Under the pieces are notes generated by a model, which was not told the DNA's origin, did not search any database, and worked only from the letters and a program-made list of their open reading frames with translations. 64,000 nt of DNA from Epithemia pelagica (taxonomy: Eukaryota > Bacillariophyta > Bacillariophyceae > Surirellales > Surirellaceae). Location of the stretch: positions 1,550,001 through 1,614,000 of the forward strand of contig OX337242.1 in the NCBI GenBank assembly GCA_946965045.2, given 5' to 3'. Positions 52,378-62,953 of this stretch are shown one piece after another. A program made the translations under genes and the position numbers. How positions within the stretch are numbered: the first letter of the stretch is position 1; each line of letters starts with the position of its first letter.

Positions 52378-53803
52378 TGGTGTGGCCGTCGACTTGTCGA
52401 TGTAGGCCACATTCTCTTCCATTGCTGTGTTCCCAGGAGGGATACCTGGGTTCTTCTCTCTTTTGTTTGGTTGTTGTTTGTGTGTGGTGTTTCGTTCTGG
52501 CCCGGAGCTAGCGTTCCCTCCATTCCTGGATCTCTCATTCTTTTCCCCCTTTTGGTCTTGCTCTTATCCATTGTGCCTCGTTCGCGAGAGGGAGGTGGAC
52601 GGCGCACCTTTTTCGCCTCATTCCCATACAAGCCCGTCCGAGCACGCCGATCCTACAAGACCAAAACCTATCATGTGCGAAAACGTTTCACAACAGCCCT
52701 TTTGATGTTTAACATAGTCACCCATTCGACTGTCACATGGGCTGGTACGGTGGACCAAGGTAGATCCCCGTATACCAAGAAGCAACCGTTGAAAGTCCGA
52801 CGACGACCTAAGCCCGCGAAAACAACAAGGCCCAAGGCATCTTCTCGTCGAGAAACGCAACGAAACGACCGAAATGGTGAGATCGACCATGGTGGACCGG
52901 ATTCTTCCCCTACATTGTGGATGTACGAACCGACGCTGTTTCCAGAAGGACCAGATCGTTGGAAGCTACCGAACGGCCGTCTTTCCCAGTGCTTTGGGAA
53001 TATGGACGAGCTCATCGCAGCAATCCAACTGAACGATCTTCCAAGGCAAACAATGGACCCTATAGCGCAGTTCCGTGCAATTAAGGAACTTGGTGGTGGA
53101 TTGTTACATCGGACACGCAAGAAAGGAAGTCGACGAGTCTCCCAGGCCATGATTGCAGCGATAAAGCTCTCGACGACCTCCGGTTATCAAGACAATACGT
53201 CCCTCCATCATCGTATGTCGGTGTATCTCAACACGTCCAATGAACAAGACTATCCAGTTGTAATCGACACTGGAGCCTCCACATCCTTGACCCCAACGCT
53301 CAATGACTTTGATGGACCTATCAAGCCATGCGATACGACCGAACTGAACGGTCTCGCAAGCACAACCAAAGTGGTGGGTGTTGGCATGGTCCAGTGGATC
53401 ATTCGCGATGTCTTTGGCGTCGTCCGAACAATCCGGACAAAAGCCTACTACGTCCCAGACGCAAGCATACGCTTGTTCAGTCCACAATCGTACTTCCAAG
53501 AAATAGAAGCCGGTGGATTGTCGCTTGATCACGCCCGTTGCCGTCTCACATTGCACGATGGTAGCGAGTTGACTTTCCCGTTCAATTGGCAGAGCAACCT
53601 TCCCTTGATGTTACCGATCACGCAAACGCAGATGGGGTTGACCTTTGAAGATGTAATGTCCATCCAAGAGATGGAAGCTTTCATGTCGGTGGCAGCGGAG
53701 ACGAACCAAAATATGACTGCGGCGCAGCGCGAGTTGCTTTCATGGCACTGGCGCCTAGGGCACGCACACTTTGAATGGATTCAAGATCTCTGTCGCGATC
53801 CAA

Positions 53804-54556
53804 TGTTAGGATTCTCACCTTTAACTAGGTGATGGTGGAATCTACAACACATCGACTGATGCTAGTATTTTATGGCATCCGATGACATTTGTGTAAAAGT
53901 GAGAAAAGAATGACGGCATGCTCGCGGACCTATAATTTTGGCCAAGGCATGCTCGCAATGCACGCGCTATCGGCGACCGCTCGGATATTGACTATGGCCC
54001 ATCACGTGCGCGCCCAGTATTCTCAAGCGCGCGCAATCACGATCCGAGTGAGCACCTCCACGACTTACCTCAACGGCCTAAGTAATCAAAGCACGAATCA
54101 CGATCACGCGAGACCATATTTCCATTCCCACAATTCCAAGAATGCAATCAACAACGCGCCAAGAAAACTACCTATATCACAACAAAGCAAGAGCTGTTGG
54201 CATTGGTATATGATATACAACTGCATATACTTTCAATACAACAATGCAGGTCTACTCCAACCATTTGAGGACCTATCACACCAGATGCATGGCCGTATAC
54301 AGGAGCCAGGACCTCGACCTTCATCAAACACCTTAGTTAGTAATCATCTCACAATCAATAATATCACCTTTCATCACATCTTAGGACTAACCTCTTATCA
54401 GTGGACCGACTGCCCCCACCCACGGCGGACCTCGACTTGCAACTCTTCTCTGACCCGTGGAGGATTGTTGTATCGGTTGGTGATCGATTGTCGGCTCAGC
54501 GAGCCTTTTACCCAACTACCTATTACCCTTCTGAATTCTCAATGAGAGTTCTGCCA
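53804..54556 (+). repeat. 5' LTR of element 3, long form
   Basis: 753 bp. It matches the 302-bp 3' copy at both ends but has 451 extra bases between CTCG at about 53978 and CTCG at about 54430. Whether these were gained here or lost from the other copy is open. Confidence 0.85.
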
Positions 54557-54571
54557 GATTAACAGTCTCAT
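54557..54571 (+). other. Likely primer-binding site of element 3
   Basis: GATTAACAGTCTCAT follows the LTR. Its complement contains GACTGTTAATC, the form of a tRNA-Asn anticodon arm (loop CTGTTAA, anticodon GUU), again suggesting a half-tRNA primer. Inference from the tRNA consensus only. Confidence 0.45.
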
Positions 54572-55025
54572 CGCTCATTGCCCTGCAGTCGCATTGGAGA
54601 TCATACTTACCCATCTACATTCAGTACAGATTGAGCTACACCAACAACAAGAGTAAGAGGACAAAGCTACCCAACCCAACACCAGGGCCAGCCTGGCTAA
54701 GGCTAGGGTCACCAACCCTCTCCTATTCCAGGACCTCAAGCTGGACCAGAACTCCATGCATACTCACCTGACCAGTACTTTGTGGAGGACTACGAGTAAG
54801 ACGAGGAAGCTACCACTATTCCTGACTCCCCGGTTCAACTCGATCACCGCAACGAGTCCGGAAGTGACCAAGGATAAGTAACTTTAAGTAGTTTCCACAA
54901 CAAACCAGAGACAAAACCGAGTTCCGCACATCCGGGTTCCAAGCACAACACACATCCGGGTACTTACATACGTGGCAAACACGTGGTACATCCGGGTTCA
55001 TATCACACCACACATTAAATAAACA
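54572..55025 (+). other. Untranslated leader of element 3
   Basis: About 450 bp without an ORF, between the primer site and the ORF at 55026. CACATCCGGGT(T/A) repeats three to four times near 54925-55000, possibly a structured RNA or packaging signal. Confidence 0.4.
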
Positions 55026-57617
55026 ATGAACCAACCATATACTACCATGGATCCAACATACCCCAAGACACCTTCTCTTCCTTCTGACGACTCAGTACCG
55101 CCTGACATATCAGATACACAAGTGTTCAATCATATCACCCAGCGTCTATTTGAATGTGATGAGGAACGAGCTCAAGCCCTTCATCAATGGATAAAACATA
55201 GTGGTTTCGAACACATTCTGAATGTCATCGACTATCTTGCAGTCAATCCAGAAAAGAATATCAAGGACCTTGGACAATACAAGTATGGGAACAAGACGAT
55301 GGACCTGAAGACGTATACAAGGCATCAACTGAAGATCCTAGCATATTGGTCACGAGAACAAACCTCAACCCTGCAGCAGTGTGATATATCCCGTTCAACC
55401 TGGTTGAACCTCACCAAGGCCGATTACGATCATTGGAGAATCAATGCAGACTTCACCAAGCTTTGCCTGAACCAAGGTTGGATTTCGTCATTTCGTTTAG
55501 CAAAAAGAGAGGTGTTACGTCTTAACAACTACATCTCCAATCTTTGTCTCGATGATTCATGGCACGGCACAACCTATCAGTTTCTTCTCCACTTTCAACA
55601 CCAATTCCATCTTCTCGACAATCTGGGATCAATGTTTGATCACATTCCTGGCCACTCCACTAGGATGACCTTCCTGATGAAAGCCGTTGAAAAGGTACCT
55701 GATTTACGACAAGTCAACTTCTTGTCTGGTGCAAAGACACTTTGTTATCAATCATATTTCTGTCTTCTCCTTGATGCCGCATATGATCATGACCAAGCAA
55801 CTCGAGCACCAAAGTCTAACCGACTTAAGCATACCAAGCAATGCGACTTTCAATATGATCAAGATTTTGATATCAAAGATCTATCACCCAAAGAAAAACA
55901 CCGCATGATTAAGAGAACTAACGTGAAGACCAAGAAATCATCTTCGCTTCGTCCAAAGATCAGTCTTCCAAGAGATCTGTGGAGTAAACTCAACGACAAT
56001 AGTCGTCAAGTAATCATCGCCTACAACAAGTCTACCCAGAATCCGTCATCAACAACTGCATGCATGGAACAGACGCATACTCTTGACATTGATCCGGAAC
56101 CTGATCCCGACCCTGGTCGTGCATGGATTGACGACATGATTCAAGATGATTCCCAAGACCATCAAGATAATTTCTCTGATCTGATTACCCGGTGTGTTCC
56201 TCAAGTTGTGACCAATCTTGTTGTCAATCATCCAACATCTAATCTTGCTAATTTGGAATCCAATACCAAGACAACATCCATCCCTAATGATTGTCCCAAG
56301 AACAACAATTGTAAACAGAAAGTTCAGACATCTCGACATCTGCTCTCTCGCATGTCTACTTTCTCCGGCGACAATCACATGACTGGCTTTAATCATTGGC
56401 ATCTTGATCCCATGCAAGATACGGCACCTTCTTTGAGGACTGTTGAAAATGATGGTAATCCAAATGATGCGTTTGGGAAATATACCAATCGTGTTGTCTG
56501 TAACCTCAACCTTCTCTTGGATTTACCTTACGATCATGGACCGGATACACCTTCCTTCTTCACACCCATACTTGGAGAGTACTGTTCCAAATCATACCTC
56601 CAAGATCAGAACATGGCTGAGAACCGTTATCAGACCGTTAAGAGGACAACATACGTCGTGACCATTTCGGGCCATATCCCTCTTGAGATCCTCAATGGTC
56701 GCCCACCCGGCATTACCCACCCTCTTTTCTTCCTTATCTCGGACAAGGCCCCCTACTTTACCGAATCATATGCCCTCTCCCACCGTCCCTACAGTCCCTA
56801 CCCTCCCTCTTTTGTCATGACACTTGGCTACTGGCTTGTTTTTGCCCCTCCTATTGGTGATACTTTGTCTCTGGACACTCAAACCCTTTGTTACTCTGCC
56901 ATTCTTCATGATGCACCCACGCTACCCAGCAACCTTTGTGTGGATACCTCTTCAGGGGAGGAATCGCTTCCAAGTGAACCCAACGGCAAGCAAGCTGACA
57001 TTGTTTTCATTTGTAGCAAAGGTGAAGATCCATCCACGCAAATTCCAACGATCAAACATGACGACACTATTGGACAACCTTTCCTTGTTTATGATCCAGA
57101 GGAAAATGGGGAGCAACGACAACCGTATAATGGGGAGCAACCACAACCGTGTCTTATAAGATGCGTCATTGATTTAGAACAAGATGCTCTCAAGCAAGAA
57201 GACTGTATCAAGTACACTTTCTGCAAATCCATTTCCGAAATTGACAAGATAATATCATACCGTCAACATATGGAATACGTCAAACAAGACAACCAAGCAC
57301 AGGAAACTGAAGATGACGTTTTCCAGTTCAGAGACGTTGTTGCAGATCAAGAACCGTCAAGTATTAGCAACAATCCTGACTACAAAAGAAGTCACTGTAA
57401 TATACTTGTTGATTGGGAGACTGGGGAGATGATCTATGAGCCTCCGTCACTCATGGTAAATGATGCCTATGCCAAGAAACATGATCTATTAAATGAACTT
57501 GGATGGAAACATCTCAAGCGTTTTGTCAAGACCAGTAAATGCCTTGTTCAAGCTGCCAAACAGCAGTCAAGAATCAAGCAAGTCTGTCGTTCCATCAAGT
57601 ACAAGTTTGGTTATTAA
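55026..57617 (+). CDS. Gag-like eroded Copia polyprotein of element 3
   Basis: 863 residues from ATG 55026 to TAA 57615-57617. Residues about 150-260 match diatom/oomycete-type Copia Gag (S-W-H-G-T-T ... F-L-L-H-F-Q ... L-R-Q-V ... C-L-L-L-D-A-A). No zinc knuckle and no protease D-T/S-G are seen. A short integrase-tail relic has A-E-N-R-Y-Q-T-V-K-R. The end matches the linker before RT (V-D-W-E-T-G-E, A-Y-A-K-K-H-D-L-L, Y-K-F-G-Y). The frame is open although the enzymatic parts are gone, so either the decay is recent or the product is kept for a structural role. Family assignment rests on remembered phrases of related elements. Confidence 0.75.
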   Translation: MNQPYTTMDPTYPKTPSLPSDDSVPPDISDTQVFNHITQRLFECDEERAQALHQWIKHSGFEHILNVIDYLAVNPEKNIKDLGQYKYGNKTMDLKTYTRHQLKILAYWSREQTSTLQQCDISRSTWLNLTKADYDHWRINADFTKLCLNQGWISSFRLAKREVLRLNNYISNLCLDDSWHGTTYQFLLHFQHQFHLLDNLGSMFDHIPGHSTRMTFLMKAVEKVPDLRQVNFLSGAKTLCYQSYFCLLLDAAYDHDQATRAPKSNRLKHTKQCDFQYDQDFDIKDLSPKEKHRMIKRTNVKTKKSSSLRPKISLPRDLWSKLNDNSRQVIIAYNKSTQNPSSTTACMEQTHTLDIDPEPDPDPGRAWIDDMIQDDSQDHQDNFSDLITRCVPQVVTNLVVNHPTSNLANLESNTKTTSIPNDCPKNNNCKQKVQTSRHLLSRMSTFSGDNHMTGFNHWHLDPMQDTAPSLRTVENDGNPNDAFGKYTNRVVCNLNLLLDLPYDHGPDTPSFFTPILGEYCSKSYLQDQNMAENRYQTVKRTTYVVTISGHIPLEILNGRPPGITHPLFFLISDKAPYFTESYALSHRPYSPYPPSFVMTLGYWLVFAPPIGDTLSLDTQTLCYSAILHDAPTLPSNLCVDTSSGEESLPSEPNGKQADIVFICSKGEDPSTQIPTIKHDDTIGQPFLVYDPEENGEQRQPYNGEQPQPCLIRCVIDLEQDALKQEDCIKYTFCKSISEIDKIISYRQHMEYVKQDNQAQETEDDVFQFRDVVADQEPSSISNNPDYKRSHCNILVDWETGEMIYEPPSLMVNDAYAKKHDLLNELGWKHLKRFVKTSKCLVQAAKQQSRIKQVCRSIKYKFGY

Positions 57618-57623
57618 GTTTCA

Positions 57624-58199
57624 ATGACAAATGAAGAATTAGTTGTTTTGTTAGACAAGCAACATGGTAAAAGAAAGTGGCACAACACTACTGAAGTTGA
57701 GCTCTTTCAGGCTTCACAGATCCAATCCCTCACAAAAGTCAAGGATTGCGTTCAAGCTCAGTTCAAGAGAAGGGAAATGATAAATGCATCACCAGAAGAG
57801 TATCACAAGAACAAGATTCGAATCCATCTTGTAAAACATGATGATAGTCGCCCAGCACTTCTCATCACAGACGAGGCTTTTACCAAAGAACCGGTTGAGG
57901 CAATCTTTTTGTGTACTACTTCCATTCACAACTTCCATACAACCACCTGTCTTGGGATTCTCAATGATATGGATGTATGGGGAGCAAAAGTTGGAATTGC
58001 ACACGACCCGGAAGCTTTATCTGGAGAGAAGATCTTGATAGTTGCAAGACAAGAACTCAAGGAATCAGGTCACATCTTGATTACGCACAAGGCCTCAAAG
58101 GGATTAAAATCTTCAGGAGCATGTCGGCGTGACTGTTTCTTTGACATCCCAATTGATATGGATTTGTCACCATTAAAGCAGATCCCAATGTTTGGATGA
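57624..58199 (+). CDS. RT-like protein without catalytic residues (element 3)
   Basis: 191 codons from ATG 57624, in the same frame as the preceding ORF and separated from it only by TAA and two codons. It follows the N-terminal part of Copia RT in order: L-D-K-Q-H-G-K-R-K-W, K-I-R-I-H-L-V, D-V-W-G-A-K-V-G (in place of the usual V-W-x-T-D-I-G-N-A-Y), E-K-I-L-I-V-A, H-I-L-I-T-H-K-A-S-K-G-L-K-S-S-G-A. The first catalytic Asp is replaced and the Y-x-D-D segment is absent because the frame ends first. It cannot polymerise DNA by the known mechanism. The preserved frame may be chance or a retained role. Confidence 0.65.
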   Translation: MTNEELVVLLDKQHGKRKWHNTTEVELFQASQIQSLTKVKDCVQAQFKRREMINASPEEYHKNKIRIHLVKHDDSRPALLITDEAFTKEPVEAIFLCTTSIHNFHTTTCLGILNDMDVWGAKVGIAHDPEALSGEKILIVARQELKESGHILITHKASKGLKSSGACRRDCFFDIPIDMDLSPLKQIPMFG

Positions 58200-58410
58200 A
58201 GAAGGCACCTGGGGAGCATAGCTCAAAGGGCATCGACAAGACCTACCAACTCAAGAATGATGACTATGAGAACATCCAGGAGACATTCTCAACAAACATT
58301 GGAAATTCTCGAAAGTATGGACCATGTTCAAGATCATATTCTTCTGGGGAGGAAACGTTCAGAAGCATGACAAGGAAAATAACAATCCTCACTCGACGAA
58401 TTGTGGGGAG

Positions 58411-58712
58411 TGTTAGGATTCTCACCTTTAACTAGGTGATGGTGGAATCTACAACACATCGACTGATGCTAGTATTTTATGGCATCCGATGACATTTGTG
58501 TAAAAGTGAGAAAAGAATGACGGCATGCTCGCGGACCTATAATTTTGGCCAAGGCATGCTCGCAATGCACGCGCTATCGGCGACCGCTCGACTTGCAACT
58601 CTTCTCTGACCCGTGGAGGATTGTTGTATCGGTTGGTGATCGATTGTCGGCTCAGCGAGCCTTTTACCCAACTACCTATTACCCTTCTGAATTCTCAATG
58701 AGAGTTCTGCCA
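58411..58712 (+). repeat. 3' LTR of element 3, short form
   Basis: 302 bp, preceded by a purine run TGTGGGGAG that fits a polypurine tract. It equals the 5' copy apart from the 451-bp block. Confidence 0.87.
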
Positions 58713-61700
58713 TCCAAAGATGGATCGTCGACGCGTCCTGCACACTCGACACACACAAGTGTCAAGCTGCCCGACGCGGAACCTACGCTGTACTGCCTGT
58801 CAACTAGGGAAGCAACGACGTCGTGGAGCAAACACGCAACACGCTAATACTAAGGAAGGACGTCAAATGGTCACCAAGTCAGAGAATCTAACTCCCGGTG
58901 ACCGAGTGAGTATTGACCAATATCAGTCACCCTTAACTGGTCGCTTGCCTCACACGAAAGGAAAAGAACCGAAGAAAGATCAGTACACGGGCGGGACTCT
59001 ATTTGTGGACCATGCCTCTGGTCTTATGTACTGTGTCCACCAGGTGTCCCTCAACACTGGTGAGACCGTTGAAGCAAAGTTGGAATTCAAACGATATGCC
59101 CTTGACCATGGAGTGACAGTTAAGTCGTACCTAGTGGATAACAAACCCTTTGGGAATGCCAAATTTGTCGAGGCTGTCGATGCAGCCAACCAGACCCTTT
59201 CCTTTTCGGGTGTCGGGGCACATCACCAAAACGGTGTTGCCGAACGTGGCATTCAAACTGTAACGAATTGGGCCCGCACAATGATGCTTCATGCGGTTCT
59301 TCACTGGCCCGAACATGCACACGATTTGAGCCTTTGGCCCTTTGCACTATGACACGCCGTCTGGCTGTGGAACAACCTTCCCAAGCGTGGCACCTTTATT
59401 GCCCCATTGGAATTGTTTAGCGGTACTACCTTCCCTACTTTACATCACCTTCAGCGGAGTCATGTCTGGGGTTGCCCCGTCTATGTGTTAGACCCGTCCC
59501 TTCAAGATGGCAAAACACTTCCTAAGTGGCACCCGCGGTCTCGCCGAGGGCAATACTTGGGAGTTTCCCCCAACCATTCAAGCACCGTGGGCCTTATCCT
59601 CAACCTGACCACGGGATTCGTCAGTCCCCAATTCCATGTGGTCTATGACGACCTCTTCTCTAGTGTCCCTAATGCTGAAACTGGAGGGGCCCTCCAGCCC
59701 GATGTGTTCACCGGTCCTTTTTGGGACAGCCTTCTTTCTACTGGCCTAGAGCGACTCGATGATGGAGATTACGATGGCGAACCGGAACCGCCGCCGCTTC
59801 ATCACGATTGGCTCACGAACGACGAGCTGGATGCGCTGCAACGACAACGCAACGACGCCGAACGTATCAACGGCCTTCCTATACCTCAGCCTATTCTTCC
59901 GCCCCCTCCTTTGGCTCCAGAGGGAGCCGTGGTCCCTTTGGCTCCAGAGGGAGACGCACCGGATGTTGAGGACGCTCCAGGTCCCGATCCCATTTTCGCC
60001 CTTGACGACGACTCTGTTCCTCCCCCTGAGCCTCTATTCCCTCACCAATTTCCCCTAGATGATGTGGCCCCAAACGCTCCACAGGCTCTAGACAACGAGA
60101 TGCCACAGTGGCAGATGGATGGAGTATGGGACGATGGCGGACAGAACACGACAATGGCCTCCGAAGATGAAGTGGTTGTGTTCGACGACGAAGAAAATGA
60201 ACGACAACAGGAGAAGGAGCGAAGAGGACAACACTTTGAGCCGCCAGACGAAATGACTTTTGGTCGTGGCAAGAGAGTTCGCAAGCCTAATCCCAAATAT
60301 GCAAGCTTCTCGCAAGCACGGTGGGCTGCACTCTCTCATTTTTCCCACGAGTCTGAGACGTACGCGCGAACAAAAGTAAAGCGCGACTCCCTCAATGATG
60401 CATTCCTGGCACGACTGGATTGGAGCACGGTCATTCACGAGCTCAAGTCTTCAACCACATCCCTATTGGGACGTCTCATGGCTCTCCACGTGGATGTAAG
60501 GATGGGGACGATGGAAGCTATGCATCCTATGATGCTAGTGACTAAAGCTGATGCAGCCGACAATCCTAGGTGGCACAATGCCATGAATGGACCGGACGCA
60601 GCTGGCTTTATGGAAGCCTGCAAGAAGGAGATTGACACTCTGTCCCGTCTCATGAAGGCCTGGGAAGTCGTTGACCGTCAGGATTGGATGAATGTCATTC
60701 CCTCTACATGGGCGTTTAAACGCAAACGCTATCCGGACGGATCGGTAAAGAAACAAAAAGCACGCTTCTGTGCTCGCGGCGATTTCCAAGTCGAAGGAAT
60801 TGACTTCTTCGAGACGTTTGCCCCTGTGGTTAATTGGACCACCGTTCGTCTCATGCTGATCCTATCGATAGTGTTGAACCTTGCAACGGTCCAAGTGGAC
60901 TACACTGCCGCATTTCTACATGCACCAATTGATCGAGATCCCAACTGGAATTCCATGACTCGACAAGAACGCGAACGAAGCGGCGTCTACGTCGAAATGC
61001 CTCGGGGATTTGGCCAGGACGGTAAAGTTCTCAAACTCATCCGGTCCTTATATGGCCTCAAACAAGCCCCAAGGAACTTCTTTTTACATTTTAAAGGGCA
61101 ATTAGAACGCGTCGGATTTGTTTCCCAAGACGCAGTTGACCCATGTCTCTTTATCTCCGAACGAGTGATCGCGGTGGTCTATGTGGATGATATCCTCTTC
61201 TATAGCCCCAAGCGAGAATATATCAACGAAATCCTGACAAGTTGAAGTCCGACGAACATGCCGAACTAGAAGTCGAAGGAAGTGTGGCAGGGTTCCTAGG
61301 AGTTCATATTGAAAGGGATGACTCAAATGGAACCATCAAGCTTACACAGAAAGGCTTAACCAAGCGAATCTTGGAAGCCCTACAAGTTGGTGACCTTGAG
61401 CGTAGCTGTACACCCGCTCTGTCAAAACCACTTGTGGAAAACAAGAATGGAGCACCACCACAAGGACGCTATAATTTCGCCAGCGTGGTTGGGATGCTAC
61501 AATATTTACATGCCCACAGTCGACCGGACATTACTTATGCCGTCAGTCAGTGTGCCCGTTTTACATTCAGCCCAAAGCGATCCCACGAAGAAGCGCTTGA
61601 GAAAATCGGCCAGTATCTGAAGCATACACAGGACCAAGGCCTAATACTTAAGCCCAGTACCAATTTGGATGTGGACTGTTTCGTGGATGCCGACTTTGCC

Positions 61701-62274
61701 GGACTATGGCCGTACGAAGACAAACTGGACCCAACGTGCGTCAAGAGCCGTACAGGATTTGCGATTTGTATTGCCAGCTGTCCTGTTATCTGGACCAGTA
61801 AGCTACAATCATCGATCGCCTTAAGTACAATGGAGGCCGAATATAATGCCCTCAGTGAAGCCTTGAAGTCAGTTCTTCCCTTACAAGAACTCTTGACTCA
61901 TGTGGCACGAGGAGTCGGTCTACCAGAAGATTACAAAACAACTTTCAAAACCACCGTTTGGGAGGACAATGCAGGAGCCTTGACGCTCGCAAATATGGAA
62001 CCCGGTCGGATCACTCCTAGATCCAAATATTACGCGGTGAAGACTCATTGGTTTCGTTCTCATTTGAGCGAACGACTTAAAATTGTCAAAGTGGATACGA
62101 CCCAACAACGTGCCGATATCCTTACCAAAGGCCTCACCCAAGCGACCTTCGAAATCATTCGAAAACTGCTCTGTGGGTGGTGAGACGCCATTTCATTCCC
62201 TTTTTCTTTTATTTTCATCACTACATTTACAATCTACTTACATGTTCTCATCCAAATGCTCGTCTGAGAGGGAG

Positions 62275-62431
62275 TGACAAGGGAGAGCGACCTAATGGTG
62301 ACCCCTTAGCCCTACGTCAGACTCGCAATCGTCAGTGCCAAGTCAGTGCCAACGCACACCATATCTTTAGGCCCTACTCCATTTCGTAATACGTTTACTT
62401 AGTCATAATTTTACAAACCATTCCCTTTTCA
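62275..62431 (+). repeat. 3' LTR of element 2
   Basis: 157 bp, same sequence as the 5' LTR by eye, preceded by GAGAGGGAG (likely polypurine tract) and followed by CCTTT. Confidence 0.92.
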
Positions 62432-62953
62432 CCTTTGTTGGTGTGAAAGTTAATTTCCTCTCTAACGTTTTCTTTTCCAGGACACGGATGCAAGATCCAC
62501 GATGACGATATCGGAGAAGAGGACGACGGATTTGATGAGGCTCTTGTCCCTGTTGACTACAATACTGCAGGACTGGTCCGCGATGATGACCTATTGGAAA
62601 TTGTCATCAAGCCTTTGCCCGAAGGCTGCAGTTTGGTTTGCCTCTACGACTGCTGCCATTCTGGAACTATCCTTGATCTTCCCTATCTTTTAAGCCCAAC
62701 GGGAAAATGGAAGAAATGGAAATTGATGAGCCATTTGATTTCAAGAAACTTCTCGGTAAATTCGGGCAAGTGTTGGATGGATTTTTTGACTAGTTAGAAC
62801 ATGTTCGCCAACCAACAGAGCCATACTTGATGACCATACAGCACATTGCTCCCATCGAAAGATGATATATTTATAGATTCAATTATAGCAGTACTCTGAC
62901 GCGTTCTTGTCAACATCTAAAACGCCTGCTTCTGATGAGAATGAATGTGTCGG

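Larger units (their letters stand above)
53804..58712 (+). mobile_element. Nested non-autonomous LTR element (element 3)
   Basis: Terminal repeats 53804-54556 and 58411-58712, both TGTTAGGATTCTC to GAGTTCTGCCA, with a 5-bp TCCAA target duplication (53799-53803 and 58713-58717). It lies inside element 2 pol, so it is younger than that insertion. Inside are two same-frame ORFs (863 and 191 codons) that look like a shortened Copia polyprotein lacking protease, most of integrase and a working RT. It would rely on enzymes from another element. Confidence 0.88.
52378..62183 (+). pseudogene. pol: Pol of Copia element 2, broken in three places
   Basis: Part one (52378-53803) is in the gag frame: protease V-V-I-D-T-G-A-S-T and the pre-integrase L-S-W-H-W-R-L-G-H. 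The nested element follows. Part two (58713-59352) resumes in the same frame with the C-T-A-C zinc-finger end and the integrase core (F-V-D-H, Y-L-V-D-N, G-V-A-E-R), then meets a UGA at 59350-59352 where coding plainly continues (H-A-V-W-L-W-N-N-L-P). Part three (59353-61245) has the integrase end, an acidic spacer and RT (R-F-C-A-R-G-D-F, V-D-Y-T-A-A-F-L, L-Y-G-L-K-Q-A-P, Y-V-D-D-I-L). A missing base near 61236-61245 shifts the frame, and part four runs to 62183 with RNase H (F-V-D-A-D-F-A-G, A-D-I-L-T-K-G-L). Confidence 0.88.
50426..62431 (+). mobile_element. Ty1/Copia LTR retrotransposon (element 2), interrupted
   Basis: 157-bp LTRs at both ends, identical by eye, with a 5-bp CCTTT target duplication (50421-50425 and 62432-62436). 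Gag and pol share a frame across a single UGA. Pol is broken by the nested element at 53804-58712, an in-frame UGA in the integrase and a frameshift in the RT region, so this copy cannot make full Pol. Without the nested element it would be about 7.1 kb. The lineage differs from element 1: Gag has a zinc knuckle and the protease has D-T-G-A. Confidence 0.92.
50341..62793 (+). pseudogene. Type I metacaspase relic split by element 2
   Basis: Two exon pieces flank the 12-kb element. Piece 1 (50341-50385) encodes A-Q-P-G-D-S-L-F-C-H-Y-S and ends one base into a codon before GTATGC. Piece 2 starts after TTTTCCAG at 62481 and completes G-H-G, giving the catalytic-His motif H-Y-S-G-H-G, then D-E-A-L-V-P-V-D-Y and the catalytic-Cys motif D-C-C-H-S-G-T. 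Element 2 therefore sits inside this intron. Two faults mark it as a relic: the N-terminal half of the p20 domain is not found upstream, and a one-base deletion in TTTT at about 62698-62701 shifts the frame before a conserved-looking tail ending in F-F-D at 62793. Metacaspases are Cys peptidases of stress and cell death. Confidence 0.75.

Noticed and set aside
61242-62183. Separate gene encoding an RNase H-like protein
   Set aside because: It is the continuation of element 2 pol after a one-base frameshift, not an independent gene.
62502-62693. 63-codon frame starting M-T-I-S-E-K
   Set aside because: Out of frame with the metacaspase coding that carries the S-G-H-G and D-C-C-H-S-G motifs.
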